Source: Paramarasmius palmivorus (lineage: Eukaryota > Basidiomycota > Agaricomycetes > Agaricales > Marasmiaceae). From it: a DNA stretch of 64,000 nucleotides. The position numbers and the translations under genes are program-made. The notes beneath the pieces are model-generated. The model saw only the letters and a list, made by a program, of their open reading frames with translations, was not told the DNA's origin and did no database searches. Location of the stretch: the NCBI GenBank assembly GCA_037176845.1, contig JAYKXP010000017.1, positions 372,001 through 436,000 of the forward strand, in the 5' to 3' direction. Positions 23,818-33,869 of this stretch are shown in pieces (position 1 is the first letter of the stretch; each line of letters begins with the position of its first letter).

Positions 23818-25419
23818 CTAATCCTCATCATCTTCACTAACCCCACAGTAATCCAACTCCACATCCGACATCGATATACCACGGTACGTCACAGTGGAGA
23901 CCATAACATCAGCAACGGCTCGTAGTCGTTCAAATTCCGATTTAAAAAGATAACCCTCATCAATCATCAATCGCCCAAGTTTCTCTGGTCGTACCTCCAA
24001 TGCAGATACGAGCGACCAAAAACAATCTTCCCTAATCAGGTGTCGCAAATTAACATCAAAGATACCAAGGTCACGTAGAGCCGGAAAAGCTGAGGACGTG
24101 ATACATGTGATGAAAGCGCGTATATTCTTCTCGCTGAGAAGGAGACATCCGAGTGTTGTCGAATTGATCAGAGAATCGAATATAGCCTTTGCCAACCCCT
24201 TGTGTTCAGTAAACTCCCGGAGGTCGATGGTTTCGAGGTGTTTCATATCGAAGGATTTAACCATCTCTTGGACGATGGTCTCGTGGGGTGCATAGCGGCG
24301 GGGAGTGCCATGCCATTTAATCTCCACCGAAGAAGCAAGTGCTCCAGTCGGACACATGCAATTGAACATGTCGTCACTGGGGTCGAATGGGATAGCTTTG
24401 TACCATATCTTCACTCCCAGGGTGATATCGTGTGAAGACCCGACGCACAAGCTGATAATTTTCGCCTCTCCTGACGATGACACTTTCTTGAAAAATGTGT
24501 GGAAGAGTGGGGAAGGTGAGGAGGATGAGAAAGCCGACTCGGCATATGAGATGTACAATCGAAAATTGATAGTTTTTGGGAAAGAGAGCCGGTGAAATGT
24601 TTCGATACACGAATGTGTTTGAGCTGGATTTTGTACTTCTAGGTACAGTTCCTGTAGATGAGGAAGTGCAATGACGGCCGGTTTCACGTCTGTCGCGATA
24701 GACAGAGGAAACACATCTGTGAGCGAGAGATGTTCTAGTAGCGGTGCCCCGCCCAACGTTTGTAAAAACTCTGATCCATTCGGCAGGTCACTGGCAGGCA
24801 ACCTGTGGCCACCCAGATCAAGTGTAGTAAGTTTGGCGAATATGGAAGACTTCCAAGGAATTTTAGATTGGTGTAGCTCGAGTTTCTCGAGAAGCGGAGA
24901 TCCACCAGCGAGGATGTGCGCAGGAAGCTCGAGGTTGGCTTCGTCATCGCTCGGGCAGATACTCAAATACTGGAGCAATGGCATGGGCTGTGTGAGTGAT
25001 AGAACTAGTGTGTCAACCGGTATGCGAAGCCGACGCCTGGACAAGGAATTCAAGCTCAACGCTCGGATGCGGGGAGTTTCTGCTACCAATGCCTCTGTCA
25101 CCAGAGACAACACCTCTGAAGAAAGTTTGCGAGGCTTTGCTGGATATCTGGGAATCATATGATCCCAACAAACGTCTAGAGGACCTGGTTTGGATCTCTG
25201 GACCATTTCTCTCGCTAGTCGGGGCCGCGAGAAGTCTGGGCACGACCAAAAAAGGGGGCAGTTTAGGATGATAGCTCGCCATTGCCGACAGATGTGAGTG
25301 AGTTGCAATATGGAATTGGGATGGGTGCTTGATTCACAATCTATGCAATATGTGAAGATATCGATAAAGATTTCGGTAGGAAGGTGCGAAAGGGCCAGCT
25401 GGGAATTATGTTCGGTCAT
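23818..25419 (-). CDS. F-box-like protein B2
   Basis: Intact 533-residue single-exon family B protein. It starts MTEHNS, just after a leader intron whose acceptor CAG lies 7 bases upstream. The F-box core is LPTEIFIDIFTYC, then LTHICRQWRAIIL, FWSCPDFSRPRLAREMVQRSKPGPLD, and a long leucine-rich region ending in an acidic SEDDED tail. The frame runs upstream to 25476, but the MTEH start is shared by all B copies. B2 has the residue (Glu) that is a stop in B1, which shows the ancestral state. It is likely an SCF-type ubiquitin ligase adaptor with unknown substrate. It faces the FYVE gene in tandem orientation. Confidence 0.87.
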   Translation of the reverse strand: MTEHNSQLALSHLPTEIFIDIFTYCIDCESSTHPNSILQLTHICRQWRAIILNCPLFWSCPDFSRPRLAREMVQRSKPGPLDVCWDHMIPRYPAKPRKLSSEVLSLVTEALVAETPRIRALSLNSLSRRRLRIPVDTLVLSLTQPMPLLQYLSICPSDDEANLELPAHILAGGSPLLEKLELHQSKIPWKSSIFAKLTTLDLGGHRLPASDLPNGSEFLQTLGGAPLLEHLSLTDVFPLSIATDVKPAVIALPHLQELYLEVQNPAQTHSCIETFHRLSFPKTINFRLYISYAESAFSSSSPSPLFHTFFKKVSSSGEAKIISLCVGSSHDITLGVKIWYKAIPFDPSDDMFNCMCPTGALASSVEIKWHGTPRRYAPHETIVQEMVKSFDMKHLETIDLREFTEHKGLAKAIFDSLINSTTLGCLLLSEKNIRAFITCITSSAFPALRDLGIFDVNLRHLIREDCFWSLVSALEVRPEKLGRLMIDEGYLFKSEFERLRAVADVMVSTVTYRGISMSDVELDYCGVSEDDED

Positions 25420-25793
25420 CGTAAGACTGGCTGATCGCAGCACGACAAGATGCATCTCAAGATCAGTTGTTGGCATTTGAATGATACTGGGAAATACTCA
25501 CCTGCTAGACAGATGGCCGAACATGAGTTCTGTCCCGGCTTAAAAGGGGTTGGTTTAAAGCCAAGTTGCGTGCCATTAGTCAGCACTTGCTTGCTATTAA
25601 CCTACAGTCAGTGTCTAAATTACGACAGGTTCTAACATCCAAACTCTTAAGATACAAGGATAAAGAAAGGGACTCGGAATAGCTATACCATTGGCAGGTA
25701 CGAATACAAACAAAATGATATTAACATTTACACGCAAAAACTAGTTTTCTACAAGTAGCCCTGTCTTCGTCTTCGCTTTGAATTCCATCTTCA
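25420..25793. other. Spacer between B2 and B3
   Basis: Holds the leader intron of B2 (GTGAGT donor near 25502 on -) and the 3' flank of B3. No gene. Confidence 0.5.
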
Positions 25794-27362
25794 CTACCTC
25801 GCATTCTTGTTAAAGACCGTAACAACAGCAACATTTTGTAGGCGTTCAATTTCCGAATCGATAGGAAGGAGCTCGTGCTCATCAATCATCAGCCTCTCGA
25901 GTTTCTTGGGTCGTGTCTCCAGCGTAGATACCAACGGCTCAAACAGTCCTTCCCGAATCAGCTGTCGAAGATCAACGCGAAAGAGACCAAGGTCGCATAA
26001 AGCCGGAAACGCAGAGACCGTGATACATGCAACGAAACCGCGTGTGCTTTCTTCGCTGATAGGGAGGCACCTGAGCGTCGTCGAATCAGTGAGAGCATCG
26101 AGTATAGCCTTTGCTGCATCCTCATCGGCGTGTTGACGGAGGTCGAGTGTTTCGAGGTGTTTCATGGAAAGAGATCTAGTCATCTCTCGAATAACACTCT
26201 GCATTGGTACATAGTGCCGGGTATCCCCAAGCCATTCGATTTCCGCTCCGAAAGAAGGGATTTTTGCACCGGTTCTATAAGACTCTGAAACCAAGGGTTC
26301 CAAAAAGTCATCCTCGGGCTCGAATGGAATAGCTTTGTGCCATATCTCGAGGTTGACGATTTCGTCAGACTCACTGTACAGTCTAACGATCCTCGCCTCG
26401 CCCAGCGATGTCACTTTCTCGAAAAACGGGCGAAAGAGATTGGAAGATGACGACTCCTGGAGGAATGACAAGGCTGACTCGTCATAGGTAATATGTAACC
26501 AAACAGCTTGAACGGTTTGCGGGAAAGACAGTCTGCGAAATGTTTCGGTACACGAACGTGTTTGAGCTGGATCTTGCACTCCTAGATGTAGCCGCCGTAG
26601 ATGAGGTAGCACGATAACAGCCGGCAGCGCGTCTGTCGTGATAGAAAGCGGAAAGACACCTGTGAGCGAGAAACGCTCTAGTAGTGGTGACTCGCCCAAC
26701 GTTTGTAAAAACGTTGATCCATCTGGCAGATCACTGCTGAGAAACTCGTCTCCACTCAGATCGAGATTGAGTGTAGTGAGGTTGGCGAAAATAGGTGATC
26801 CCCAAGGAATTCTGCATTGGCGTAGATCGAGTTCCTTGAGAAGCGGCGATCCACCAGCAACGATGTGTGTAGGGAGCTCCAACTTGGCTTCGTTGCCGCA
26901 TGAACGGATACTCAAAGACTCGAGTAGTGGCATCCGTTGCACTTGCGCGAGTAGCGAAACAATGGGTTGCAGCATGTAGTGTGGTATACAGAATCCGCTG
27001 TAACCAAGCATCAACTTTAATGTTCGAATGCGAGGTATTTCGTTTGACGAAGCTGTCATGACGGAGAGCATATTTGAGATTGAGGTACGCCATTTGATGA
27101 TAAAGGCTAGATGAAGATCTAGAGGTCCTGGTTTAGACCTTTGGATCATCTCTTTTGCCAATAGAGGTCGTGAAAAGTCGGGGCAGGACCAAAAAAGGGG
27201 GTAGTTTAGGATGATAGCTCGCCATTGTCGACAGACGTGGGTCAGTCGCAGTATGGAATTGGGATGGGAATTCGGTTCGCAACTCATAGAACATGTGAAG
27301 ATCTCGGTAAGGATTTCGGTAGGAAGGTGGAAGATGGATAGATGGGAATTGTGTTCGGTCAT
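25794..27362 (-). CDS. F-box-like protein B3
   Basis: Intact 522-residue single-exon family B protein. It begins MTEHNSHLSIFHLPTEILTEIF, then has the RQWRAIIL and FWSCPDFSRPLLAKEM signature and a leucine-rich body. It is the most divergent B copy in the middle region (residues ~95-140), where the predicted solenoid surface differs from B2 and B4. It ends without an acidic tail. The start was chosen by comparison with the other B copies; seven upstream codons are in frame but belong to the spliced leader. Presumed SCF adaptor. It forms a tandem pair with B2, followed upstream by A3, repeating the A-B order of A4-B4. Confidence 0.87.
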   Translation of the reverse strand: MTEHNSHLSIFHLPTEILTEIFTCSMSCEPNSHPNSILRLTHVCRQWRAIILNYPLFWSCPDFSRPLLAKEMIQRSKPGPLDLHLAFIIKWRTSISNMLSVMTASSNEIPRIRTLKLMLGYSGFCIPHYMLQPIVSLLAQVQRMPLLESLSIRSCGNEAKLELPTHIVAGGSPLLKELDLRQCRIPWGSPIFANLTTLNLDLSGDEFLSSDLPDGSTFLQTLGESPLLERFSLTGVFPLSITTDALPAVIVLPHLRRLHLGVQDPAQTRSCTETFRRLSFPQTVQAVWLHITYDESALSFLQESSSSNLFRPFFEKVTSLGEARIVRLYSESDEIVNLEIWHKAIPFEPEDDFLEPLVSESYRTGAKIPSFGAEIEWLGDTRHYVPMQSVIREMTRSLSMKHLETLDLRQHADEDAAKAILDALTDSTTLRCLPISEESTRGFVACITVSAFPALCDLGLFRVDLRQLIREGLFEPLVSTLETRPKKLERLMIDEHELLPIDSEIERLQNVAVVTVFNKNAR

Positions 27363-27691
27363 CGTAATGGCTGGTCGCAACACAACAAGATCTCCAGATC
27401 AGTTATTGGCATTTCAACGATAATGGAAAATACTCACCTGCTAGAAAGATGGCCAAAGATGTGCTCTGTCCCAGTTCGAGGTGGTGGTTCAAAGCCAAAT
27501 TACGTGCATTAGTCAGCACTTTGAGGGACTGAGCAGAGATAAGTAGAGCTCCGGTTAGCGAAAAACACCCGATGTCACAAGTGTGGCTAGTTTCATAGCA
27601 TATTCTAGAGCCCGAGCGTGTATTTTATATAAGTATACGAGATTATTTTATTGGTATGTAACGTGAAAGGGGAAACAAGACGTTCCCTCTC
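27363..27691. other. Spacer between B3 and A3 remnant
   Basis: Contains the leader intron of B3 and the 3' flank of A3. Nothing else is recognisable. Confidence 0.5.
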
Positions 27692-27889
27692 CTAGTCCCC
27701 ATCAAATCCAATTTCTAGTTCCTCGTCATCGATAAACTCGTCATCCGGGTCATCCCAGTAAGCTTCCCCAACAACCTCCTTCAGTTCGTTAAGTTGTTTG
27801 ATATCGAAATTGCTGCAATGTCTGACATTGACACAATGGATAGCTTTTCCTTGTTCCGAACGACGCCGCAGTGCGTTTATGAACCTGAC

Positions 27890-27897
27890 ACCGGCTG
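27890..27897. repeat. 8-bp target site duplication, left copy
   Basis: ACCGGCTG, identical to 28604-28611. The pair flanks the 706-bp element and reproduces one copy of the F-box coding sequence. Confidence 0.85.
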
Positions 27898-28079
27898 GGG
27901 AAGATGGCAGAGCCAAACTCCTTCCTTTTTCGGAAATGACGTTTTGGCGCTTCGCTGTCAAGGAAGCTTCGGACTGTATCTCACATAAAAAAACATATTA
28001 TGAGTATGTATCATAGGTCCTGAAGTAGTGACTATTACTTTCAATATTCAATTCCGCGTCCTGTGCCCTTGAACATACA

Positions 28080-28215
28080 TATATCCTACCCCCTAACCCT
28101 TTGCCTAACCCCTAACCTGAACCCCCAACGCCGAACCCCTACCGCCCTACCGCCGAACCCCCAACGCCGAACCCCCAACGCCGAACCTCCAACACCTAAC
28201 CCCTAACCTGCCCCG
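28080..28215. repeat. Interstitial telomere-like repeats
   Basis: A run of degenerate C-rich units of the types CCTAACCC, CCGAACCC and CCAACGCCGAACCC on the + strand. The canonical fungal telomere unit TTAGGG (CCCTAA) occurs several times. It is inside the TIR element, not at a chromosome end. Confidence 0.8.
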
Positions 28216-28238
28216 CTGGGTTCGCCCGTCGCTAGCCA

Positions 28239-28282
28239 CTGAGGGTTAGCTACCGTCGCTTGCGACGGTAGCTAACCCTCAG
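28239..28282. repeat. Perfect 21-bp hairpin with 2-nt loop
   Basis: Arms 28239-28259 and 28262-28282 are exact reverse complements around TT and contain GGGTTAG, again telomere-like. It lies within the 706-bp element. Confidence 0.9.
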
Positions 28283-28603
28283 CGGCTTGCGCGACGAGCT
28301 CACCAAAGCGGGGCGGGCGCTTCGCGCCAGGTTCCCTCTGAAAAAGAAGTCGCCTGTCAATCACACATTACGTGACCGACATTACTATGCGGAAGGTGGT
28401 GAAATCCCTGTAATACTCTGCAATAGCTCGCATGTGGCTTTTAAACACAATAGTACATGATATTATAGGCCTCCTGCAGTTCACATACCCAAAAACACGC
28501 AGGAAATATTCTACGTATGTCGAAATTACGGCGGAGGCCTGACAGCGAAGCCATCAAAATATCACTCCAAAAAAGGAAGGAGTTTGGGTCCGCCATCTTT
28601 CCC

Positions 28604-28611
28604 ACCGGCTG
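28604..28611. repeat. 8-bp target site duplication, right copy
   Basis: ACCGGCTG, identical to 27890-27897. Confidence 0.85.
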
Positions 28612-29991
28612 ACCCTGTACCTGCATCCAAAGATCTCCCAAAGTCCATACGCTCCAAGACGATGGTATTGAGCGAGGAAAAGGGTACATCGTCGGAAGGA
28701 TGTGTAAATGTAGAAGAGTAAAAAGCTTGTATGAACGCATATGCGCAGTGGTCCTCTACAGAAATTGTGGCGAGCTCCTTCAACGAACCGAAATAACGTG
28801 TGACATCCTCTACGGAGAATTCATCGCCAAGTACCAGATGAATACCTGTTACACGTAGGGAGGATAAGAGCTCCAACAACCGCTTGGAGAGATCGTAAAA
28901 TTGGGAGGCTGGCACAGAATCCGCTGACCTTTTGACCAGGTCAAATCTGAACCGCGACTTTCCTCGATGAAGGAGATCTTGGTCAAACATTTCGATCCCA
29001 AACTGACCTTCCATTGCGTATATGGAGCAGGATTCAGTGTAGCTTTGCGTGATGCTGATAAGGTGAGGAAGGACGGTGAGTGCCTTGTTGCAGTCACCAG
29101 GTTGGGAAACGATGTTCGTGAACTCGATTGAGGTTGCAGAGGGCGATGCAATGCAGTTGAGTAGACTAATACAGCCATTGACCGAGCCAACCACCCTGAC
29201 ATGCTCTAGCTTGGAAAGAGTAACGGTATTGAGAACAATGGGGTCGCCATCTGGGAAAACGTTGGAAATAGCTCCATCGTCTGCATGACTTGCAAGAAAG
29301 CCTTCAATTCAGAGATCCGGTTACTTTTACCACCATATAAACAGAGCGAACGAAGGCCACTGAGAGTTTTGGACATGCGTCCCCAATGCAACACGCAGTT
29401 TCGAAGAGACATCTCTCGAAGGCGAGGGGCATTACCAGCTAAAAAGTTGTCTGGTAATACGACACTAGCGGTAACCCGCTCTTTGTGAATGCGGAGTTTT
29501 TCGAGCACTGGAGCAGGCTGGACGACCCCCAAAAGGACATTCAGAATCAGCGGAAGAGAGGTGTCAATCTCGATCGCTGCGACGCGTGCTATGTCTCGAA
29601 GGGCGTCACTCAGAACCTCTTGTTGGCCCATTCTGTAGCCACGAGTTGCGGCACGAATGTGCAATGGCGCCGACTTCGATCTGACGAGCATCTCCCGCGC
29701 TAAAGACGGCTTGGAAAAGTCTGGTGTATCCCACATAGCCGGACACCCCAACGCAATTGTGCGCCAGTGTTGACAGACGTGTGTAGGCCAGAGCCAGCTC
29801 ATTTGCGAGCAATGTGTTCTATGGCGTCGCACATCTGAGGCGCAAAAGGTAAGGATGAGGCCGAGAATTTCATTAGGAAGGCGACAGATGGGGAGGAGGG
29901 AGTTGCGCTGGAAATGGAGGTTGCGAAGGTTTTCTTTAGTTTGCGCAATTTTCTCGTCGAGGAGTTGGAGTTGTTCTTCAATATTTGACAT

Positions 29992-31429
29992 TGAACAGAT
30001 ATCTGTTGTTCATAGTTAGCAGCTGTCTTTGTGGGATGCTTGCTGGAATACTCACCGAGAAGCTCTTTCTCCTTCAGTCTTGGCCGAAAATGATATGCGC
30101 TTGAAACGCCTGAACTCGATGGTCCTTCGAAGTCACTATCAATCCCTCGGCGTGGTTTAGAAGGTGAAGGTACTGGGAAGAAGATCCGATTGTTGTGGTC
30201 AGGAGAAAGGTGCAGCTCGACTTGTTCCCGCGCTATCAGCCTAGGGATTTTCGATTTTAATTTGTCAATATCTACAACGACTTTCTGATTCTCTTGTCCC
30301 CGGTGATCTTGTCTGCACGTTCAACTTTGAACATTTACACGCTTCACAGTGACACGAGGCTTGAGACACTTGAAGGTGCCAGTTTGGGTTGCGTGTCTCC
30401 GAGTCATTACTTAGCTTACTTAGCCTAAACTGAATCGAAGCTAAGACAATTATATCTCGTTCTTCTGCGTTTGATTGCTTAGTTCAGTTGTCAGTCGAGG
30501 GATTTTAGGCCTAGGCTCAAAACGTTTAGGCATGTAATGTAACTATAAGCTTTTCGGTGTTTTAGTCTGAGTCCGTTTTCATAAGGAGGTTGTTCCCAAA
30601 CCACCATCATCACGCTCCTCGATTCTGAATTCATCCATTCCTTTTGATATAAGTTCTTCAAGAGGAACGCGAGAACGGACAGCATTTTCTGAAATGCCAA
30701 TAGGCCTGGTTGGGATGTTGATATTGACTAGGTGAGTAAGGTGAGTCTATCGTCTATTTGCACCGACTATTTTACAGGAGCAGCCTTTTCGACGCGACTC
30801 TTTCTGAAGCAGACCTGGCGAAGCGTTGAGGGGAAAACAACGTCCAGTACGCCGTTCAGCTCTATTCCACAATGAATATACGTCTTATTGATACCTCAGT
30901 TAACAGTAACTCACTACACATCGTTCCTTGTCCTCGACGCGACATCATAGACACTTTGCAAGTTTGGCTGTCCACATCCACGTCTTTTGTCTCCTGGAAA
31001 CATGTTTCTTCAACTGCTATCGATAGGGCCCCATACAAGCCAGGCAAAAAGACACAGTGATTACGGTGAAGACGAACCACAGATGGACCAAGATGAGGCA
31101 GAAAGAGACGGGGCTCGGTACGTGCTTCATCGAAAGGCTACTGTCTCAGTATTCGCCAGTTTTCGTCACCGGCACCTGGTCTATTTGCTCATCCCCTAAG
31201 ATACGTTCTTTACACTCCGCCTCAGACCGCCTTCTTCAAAGACATGGATCTAGCGCGCAGATTTACCTGGAACAACAAACTGAGGTAACTTTCTCCTAAC
31301 TTCAAGTGCCCGAACTTATACTTATTGAAAGCCTATTCTTCAATCCAGATCTCATGGAGAACGTCTGCGATGCCTACTCGGGAGATTGATTGATACAATC
31401 TTTGTTGTACAAATACATGAAGAATATAG
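29992..31429. repeat. A3 leader and inverted-duplicated segment S2
   Basis: 29992-30440 is the leader and upstream region of A3 and matches 35487-35960 upstream of A4. 30590-31290 (S2) matches S1 (about 19100-19800) in inverse orientation, with coding-like bits read on both strands (for example EDEPQMDQDEAERDGARYVLH on +). It includes no complete gene. It is likely a fragment of an unknown gene that was carried along in the duplication. Confidence 0.65.
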
Positions 31430-33154
31430 TCAAAGCCAGTCTTCGGAATAATAATCATCATAATTATAGTACATCTCATCATCATAATAATCCTCTTCAT
31501 CTTCGCCTTCACTTCCATCTTCTTCACTTCCATCCTCACTCTCATCTTCACTACTCCCAGACTCGTCCGACTCCGTACTATCCGAGTCGGAATCACTGCG
31601 TTGCATCATATTGGAGACCGTGACAACAGCAGCGGCTCGTAGTCGTGTAAATTCCGTTTGAAGGAGATAACCTTCATCAATCATCAATCGTTCAAGTTTC
31701 TCTGGTCGCGCCTCCAATGCAGATACAAGCGACGAAAGACGACCTTCATCAATCAGTTGTTGAAGATCAACGTCAAAGAGTCCAAGGTCACGTAGAGCCG
31801 GAAAAGGTGGGGACTCTGCCGCCGTGATACATGAGATAAACGCGCCTATGTTCTCCTTGCTGATGAGGAGACATCTGAGCGTCGTCGAATTGATCAGAGA
31901 ATCGAATATAGCCTTTGCCAACCCCTTCTCTTCGGTAAACTCCCGGAGGTCGATGGTTTCGAGATGTTTCATATCGAAGGATTGAACCATCTCCTCGACG
32001 ATAGTCTCATTCGGCGCATAGCTATGGGCGGTACCATGCCATTCAATATCCGCCGAAGAAGAAAGTACTTTATTCGAACACTTGACATCGAACATATCGT
32101 TATTCGGGTCGAATGGGATAGCTTTGTACCCAATATCCAGTCCCAAGTTGATATCATCAGACTCAGCGCACAGTTTGAGGATTTTCGCCTCTCCTGACGA
32201 TGACATTTTCTTGAAAAATGTGCGGAAGAGTTTGGAAGATGGGGGTAATAGGAAAGTGGACTCGGCATACGAGATGAGCAATCGAACATTGGCGGTTTGT
32301 GGGAACGACAGTCGGTGAAATGTCTCGATACACGAATGTGTTTGAGCTGTATTTTGCACTTCTAGATATAGTTTCTGTAGATGAGGAAGCGCAATAACGG
32401 CTAGTTGCACGCCTGCCGCGATAGATAGAGGGAAAACATCTGTAAGTGAGAGATGCACCAATAATGGTGATCCACCCAACGTCTCTAGGAACTCTGAGGC
32501 ATTCGGCAGGTCACTGGCGGGCAACATGTCGCCACCCAGATCGAGTGTGGTAAGGTTGGCGAATATGGAAGACCTCCAAGGAATTTTACATTGGTGTAGC
32601 TCGAGTTTATCGAGAAGCGGCGATCCACCAGCGAGGATGTGCGTAGGAAGCTCAAGGTTGGCTTCGTCATCGCTCGGGCGGACGCTCAAATGCTCGAGCA
32701 ATGGCATGGGCTGCGTGAGTGACCGAAGAATTGCACCCAGTGTCTCTGCCGGTATATTGTACCTATAGGATATGGACTTCAACTTCAGCGTTCGTATCCG
32801 AGGTACCTCTGTCAATACCGCCTCTGTGACCATGGACAACACAGCTGGAGACACGGTGTTGCGCCGCATTTCTGAATATGTTGGCATTATATGATCCAAA
32901 CAAATGTCTAGAGGACCTGGTTTGGACCTTTGGATCATTTCTCCTGCCAATAGAGGTCGTGAAAAGTCGGGGCGGGACCAAAAAAGGGGGTAGTTTAGGA
33001 AGATAGCTCGCCATTGCCGACAGACATGGGTCAATGACAGTATAGAGTTGGGATGGGTGTTTGATTCACAATCCATGCAATATGTGAAGATTTCGGTAAA
33101 GATTTCGGTAGGAAGGTGGGAGATAGATAGTAGATGGGAATCGTGTTCGGTCAT
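31430..33154 (-). CDS. F-box-like protein B4 with acidic tail
   Basis: Intact 574-residue single-exon family B protein. It starts MTEHDSHLLSISHLPTEIFTEIF, then VCRQWRAIFL and FWSRPDFSRPLLAGEM, and has a leucine-rich body very close to B2. Its last ~55 residues are an extreme Asp/Glu/Ser/Tyr-rich tail (DSDSDSTESDESG and onward), lacking in B1 and B3 and short in B2. At the same place the B1 sequence stops and continues as non-coding DNA, so the tail is variable among copies. Acidic tails can bind basic partners or act as degron-like segments; which applies here is unknown. It corresponds to B1 in the other arm of the inverted duplication. Confidence 0.87.
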   Translation of the reverse strand: MTEHDSHLLSISHLPTEIFTEIFTYCMDCESNTHPNSILSLTHVCRQWRAIFLNYPLFWSRPDFSRPLLAGEMIQRSKPGPLDICLDHIMPTYSEMRRNTVSPAVLSMVTEAVLTEVPRIRTLKLKSISYRYNIPAETLGAILRSLTQPMPLLEHLSVRPSDDEANLELPTHILAGGSPLLDKLELHQCKIPWRSSIFANLTTLDLGGDMLPASDLPNASEFLETLGGSPLLVHLSLTDVFPLSIAAGVQLAVIALPHLQKLYLEVQNTAQTHSCIETFHRLSFPQTANVRLLISYAESTFLLPPSSKLFRTFFKKMSSSGEAKILKLCAESDDINLGLDIGYKAIPFDPNNDMFDVKCSNKVLSSSADIEWHGTAHSYAPNETIVEEMVQSFDMKHLETIDLREFTEEKGLAKAIFDSLINSTTLRCLLISKENIGAFISCITAAESPPFPALRDLGLFDVDLQQLIDEGRLSSLVSALEARPEKLERLMIDEGYLLQTEFTRLRAAAVVTVSNMMQRSDSDSDSTESDESGSSEDESEDGSEEDGSEGEDEEDYYDDEMYYNYDDYYSEDWL

Positions 33155-33869
33155 CGTAAGACTGGCTGGTCTGCAACACGACAAGATAGATCTCCAGATC
33201 AGTTATGGGCACTTCAATAATAATGGAAAATACTCACCTGCTAGAAAGATGGCCGAAGATGTGCTCTGTCCCAGTTTGAGGTGGTGGTTCAAACCCAAGC
33301 TGCGTGCATTAGTCAGCACTTTGAGGACAGCACTACACCACCGTGACCGCCCAACGCTTTGTATGCCACAGGTACGTACCGAAAGTTGATTGGCGTATAC
33401 ATCGGCTGTACGCCCTGCATACAGATCAATTTACGTCCAAGCGTACAGTATGCCAACGAAAATTTGTACTTCCTTCCCTAGGTCGAGTCCCATCCCATTC
33501 TTTCGCCTAATGACCACCTCTGGAAGCAAAATACGCTGTTTCGTGGCAGATCCGACAAGGGAGACGGTCCGGGTGATGGGTGTCGTTTTCAGAATTCATG
33601 CCGTAATGATCATGTGCCACCTGTACAGTGTCAGTTGTCAGTTGTCACTGGTCAGTAAGTACTACTGGTCGACGTCAATCATAATCTGGTCCGTACTACT
33701 ACCTGTGACATACAAAGTGTGGTGTAGTTCCATGCCAAGCACTTGCCAGTAATATGGAACTCGAGCGCATAGAGTATCTTGTGTACGAGATTATTTCATT
33801 GATATGTAACGTGTTTATACATTGAAAGAGGCAATAAGATATCTTCCCTCAGTAGTCCTCATCCTCATC
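33155..33869. other. Spacer between B4 and A4
   Basis: Contains the leader intron of B4 (GTGAGT near 33237 on -). A 120-codon frame on + at 33390-33752 has no motif and is thought to be chance. Nothing else seen. Confidence 0.5.

Larger units (their letters stand above)
27898..28603. mobile_element. 706-bp non-autonomous TIR transposon with telomere-like cargo
   Basis: The terminal inverted repeats are about 66 bp (27898-27963 and 28538-28603). They are imperfect but clear: both start GGGAARGATGGC and share CCAAACTCCTTCCTTTTT and CTTCGCTGTCA. Target duplications of 8 bp flank the element. An 8-bp duplication fits hAT, KDZ or P-like superfamilies; the termini do not let me choose. There is no transposase frame. 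Inside are degenerate CCTAACCC/CCGAACCC repeats (about 28080-28215), a 21-bp perfect hairpin (28239-28282) and a GC-rich GCGCTTCGCGC hairpin near 28319. The element sits in the coding region of A3. Confidence 0.88.
27692..29991 (-). pseudogene. F-box-like protein A3, broken by deletion and transposon
   Basis: Family A copy. 29991-29267 reads well (coiled coil, F-box ICRLPNEILGLILTF, VCQHWRTIALGCPAMWDTPDF). Near 29268 a 16-bp deletion relative to A2 and A4 shifts the frame. The protein resumes in another frame, from about 29260 to 28612, and is then interrupted by a 706-bp TIR element at 27898-28603. Coding resumes at 27897 (PAGVRFINALRRRSEQGKAIH) and ends at 27692 with an acidic tail. Without the element, the DNA on both sides joins within the conserved AG|VRF region. 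Two independent lesions show this copy is dead. Its leader, and about 200 bp upstream of it (to about 30440), match those of A4, so the whole block is a duplicate. Confidence 0.88.

Noticed and set aside
28080..28215. A chromosome end or telomere fusion
   Set aside because: The repeats are short, degenerate and completely inside a transposon with target duplications; ordinary genes continue on both sides.
31333..31596. 87-codon Met/Lys-rich frame on -
   Set aside because: Shadow of the Asp/Glu-rich tail of B4 in another frame.
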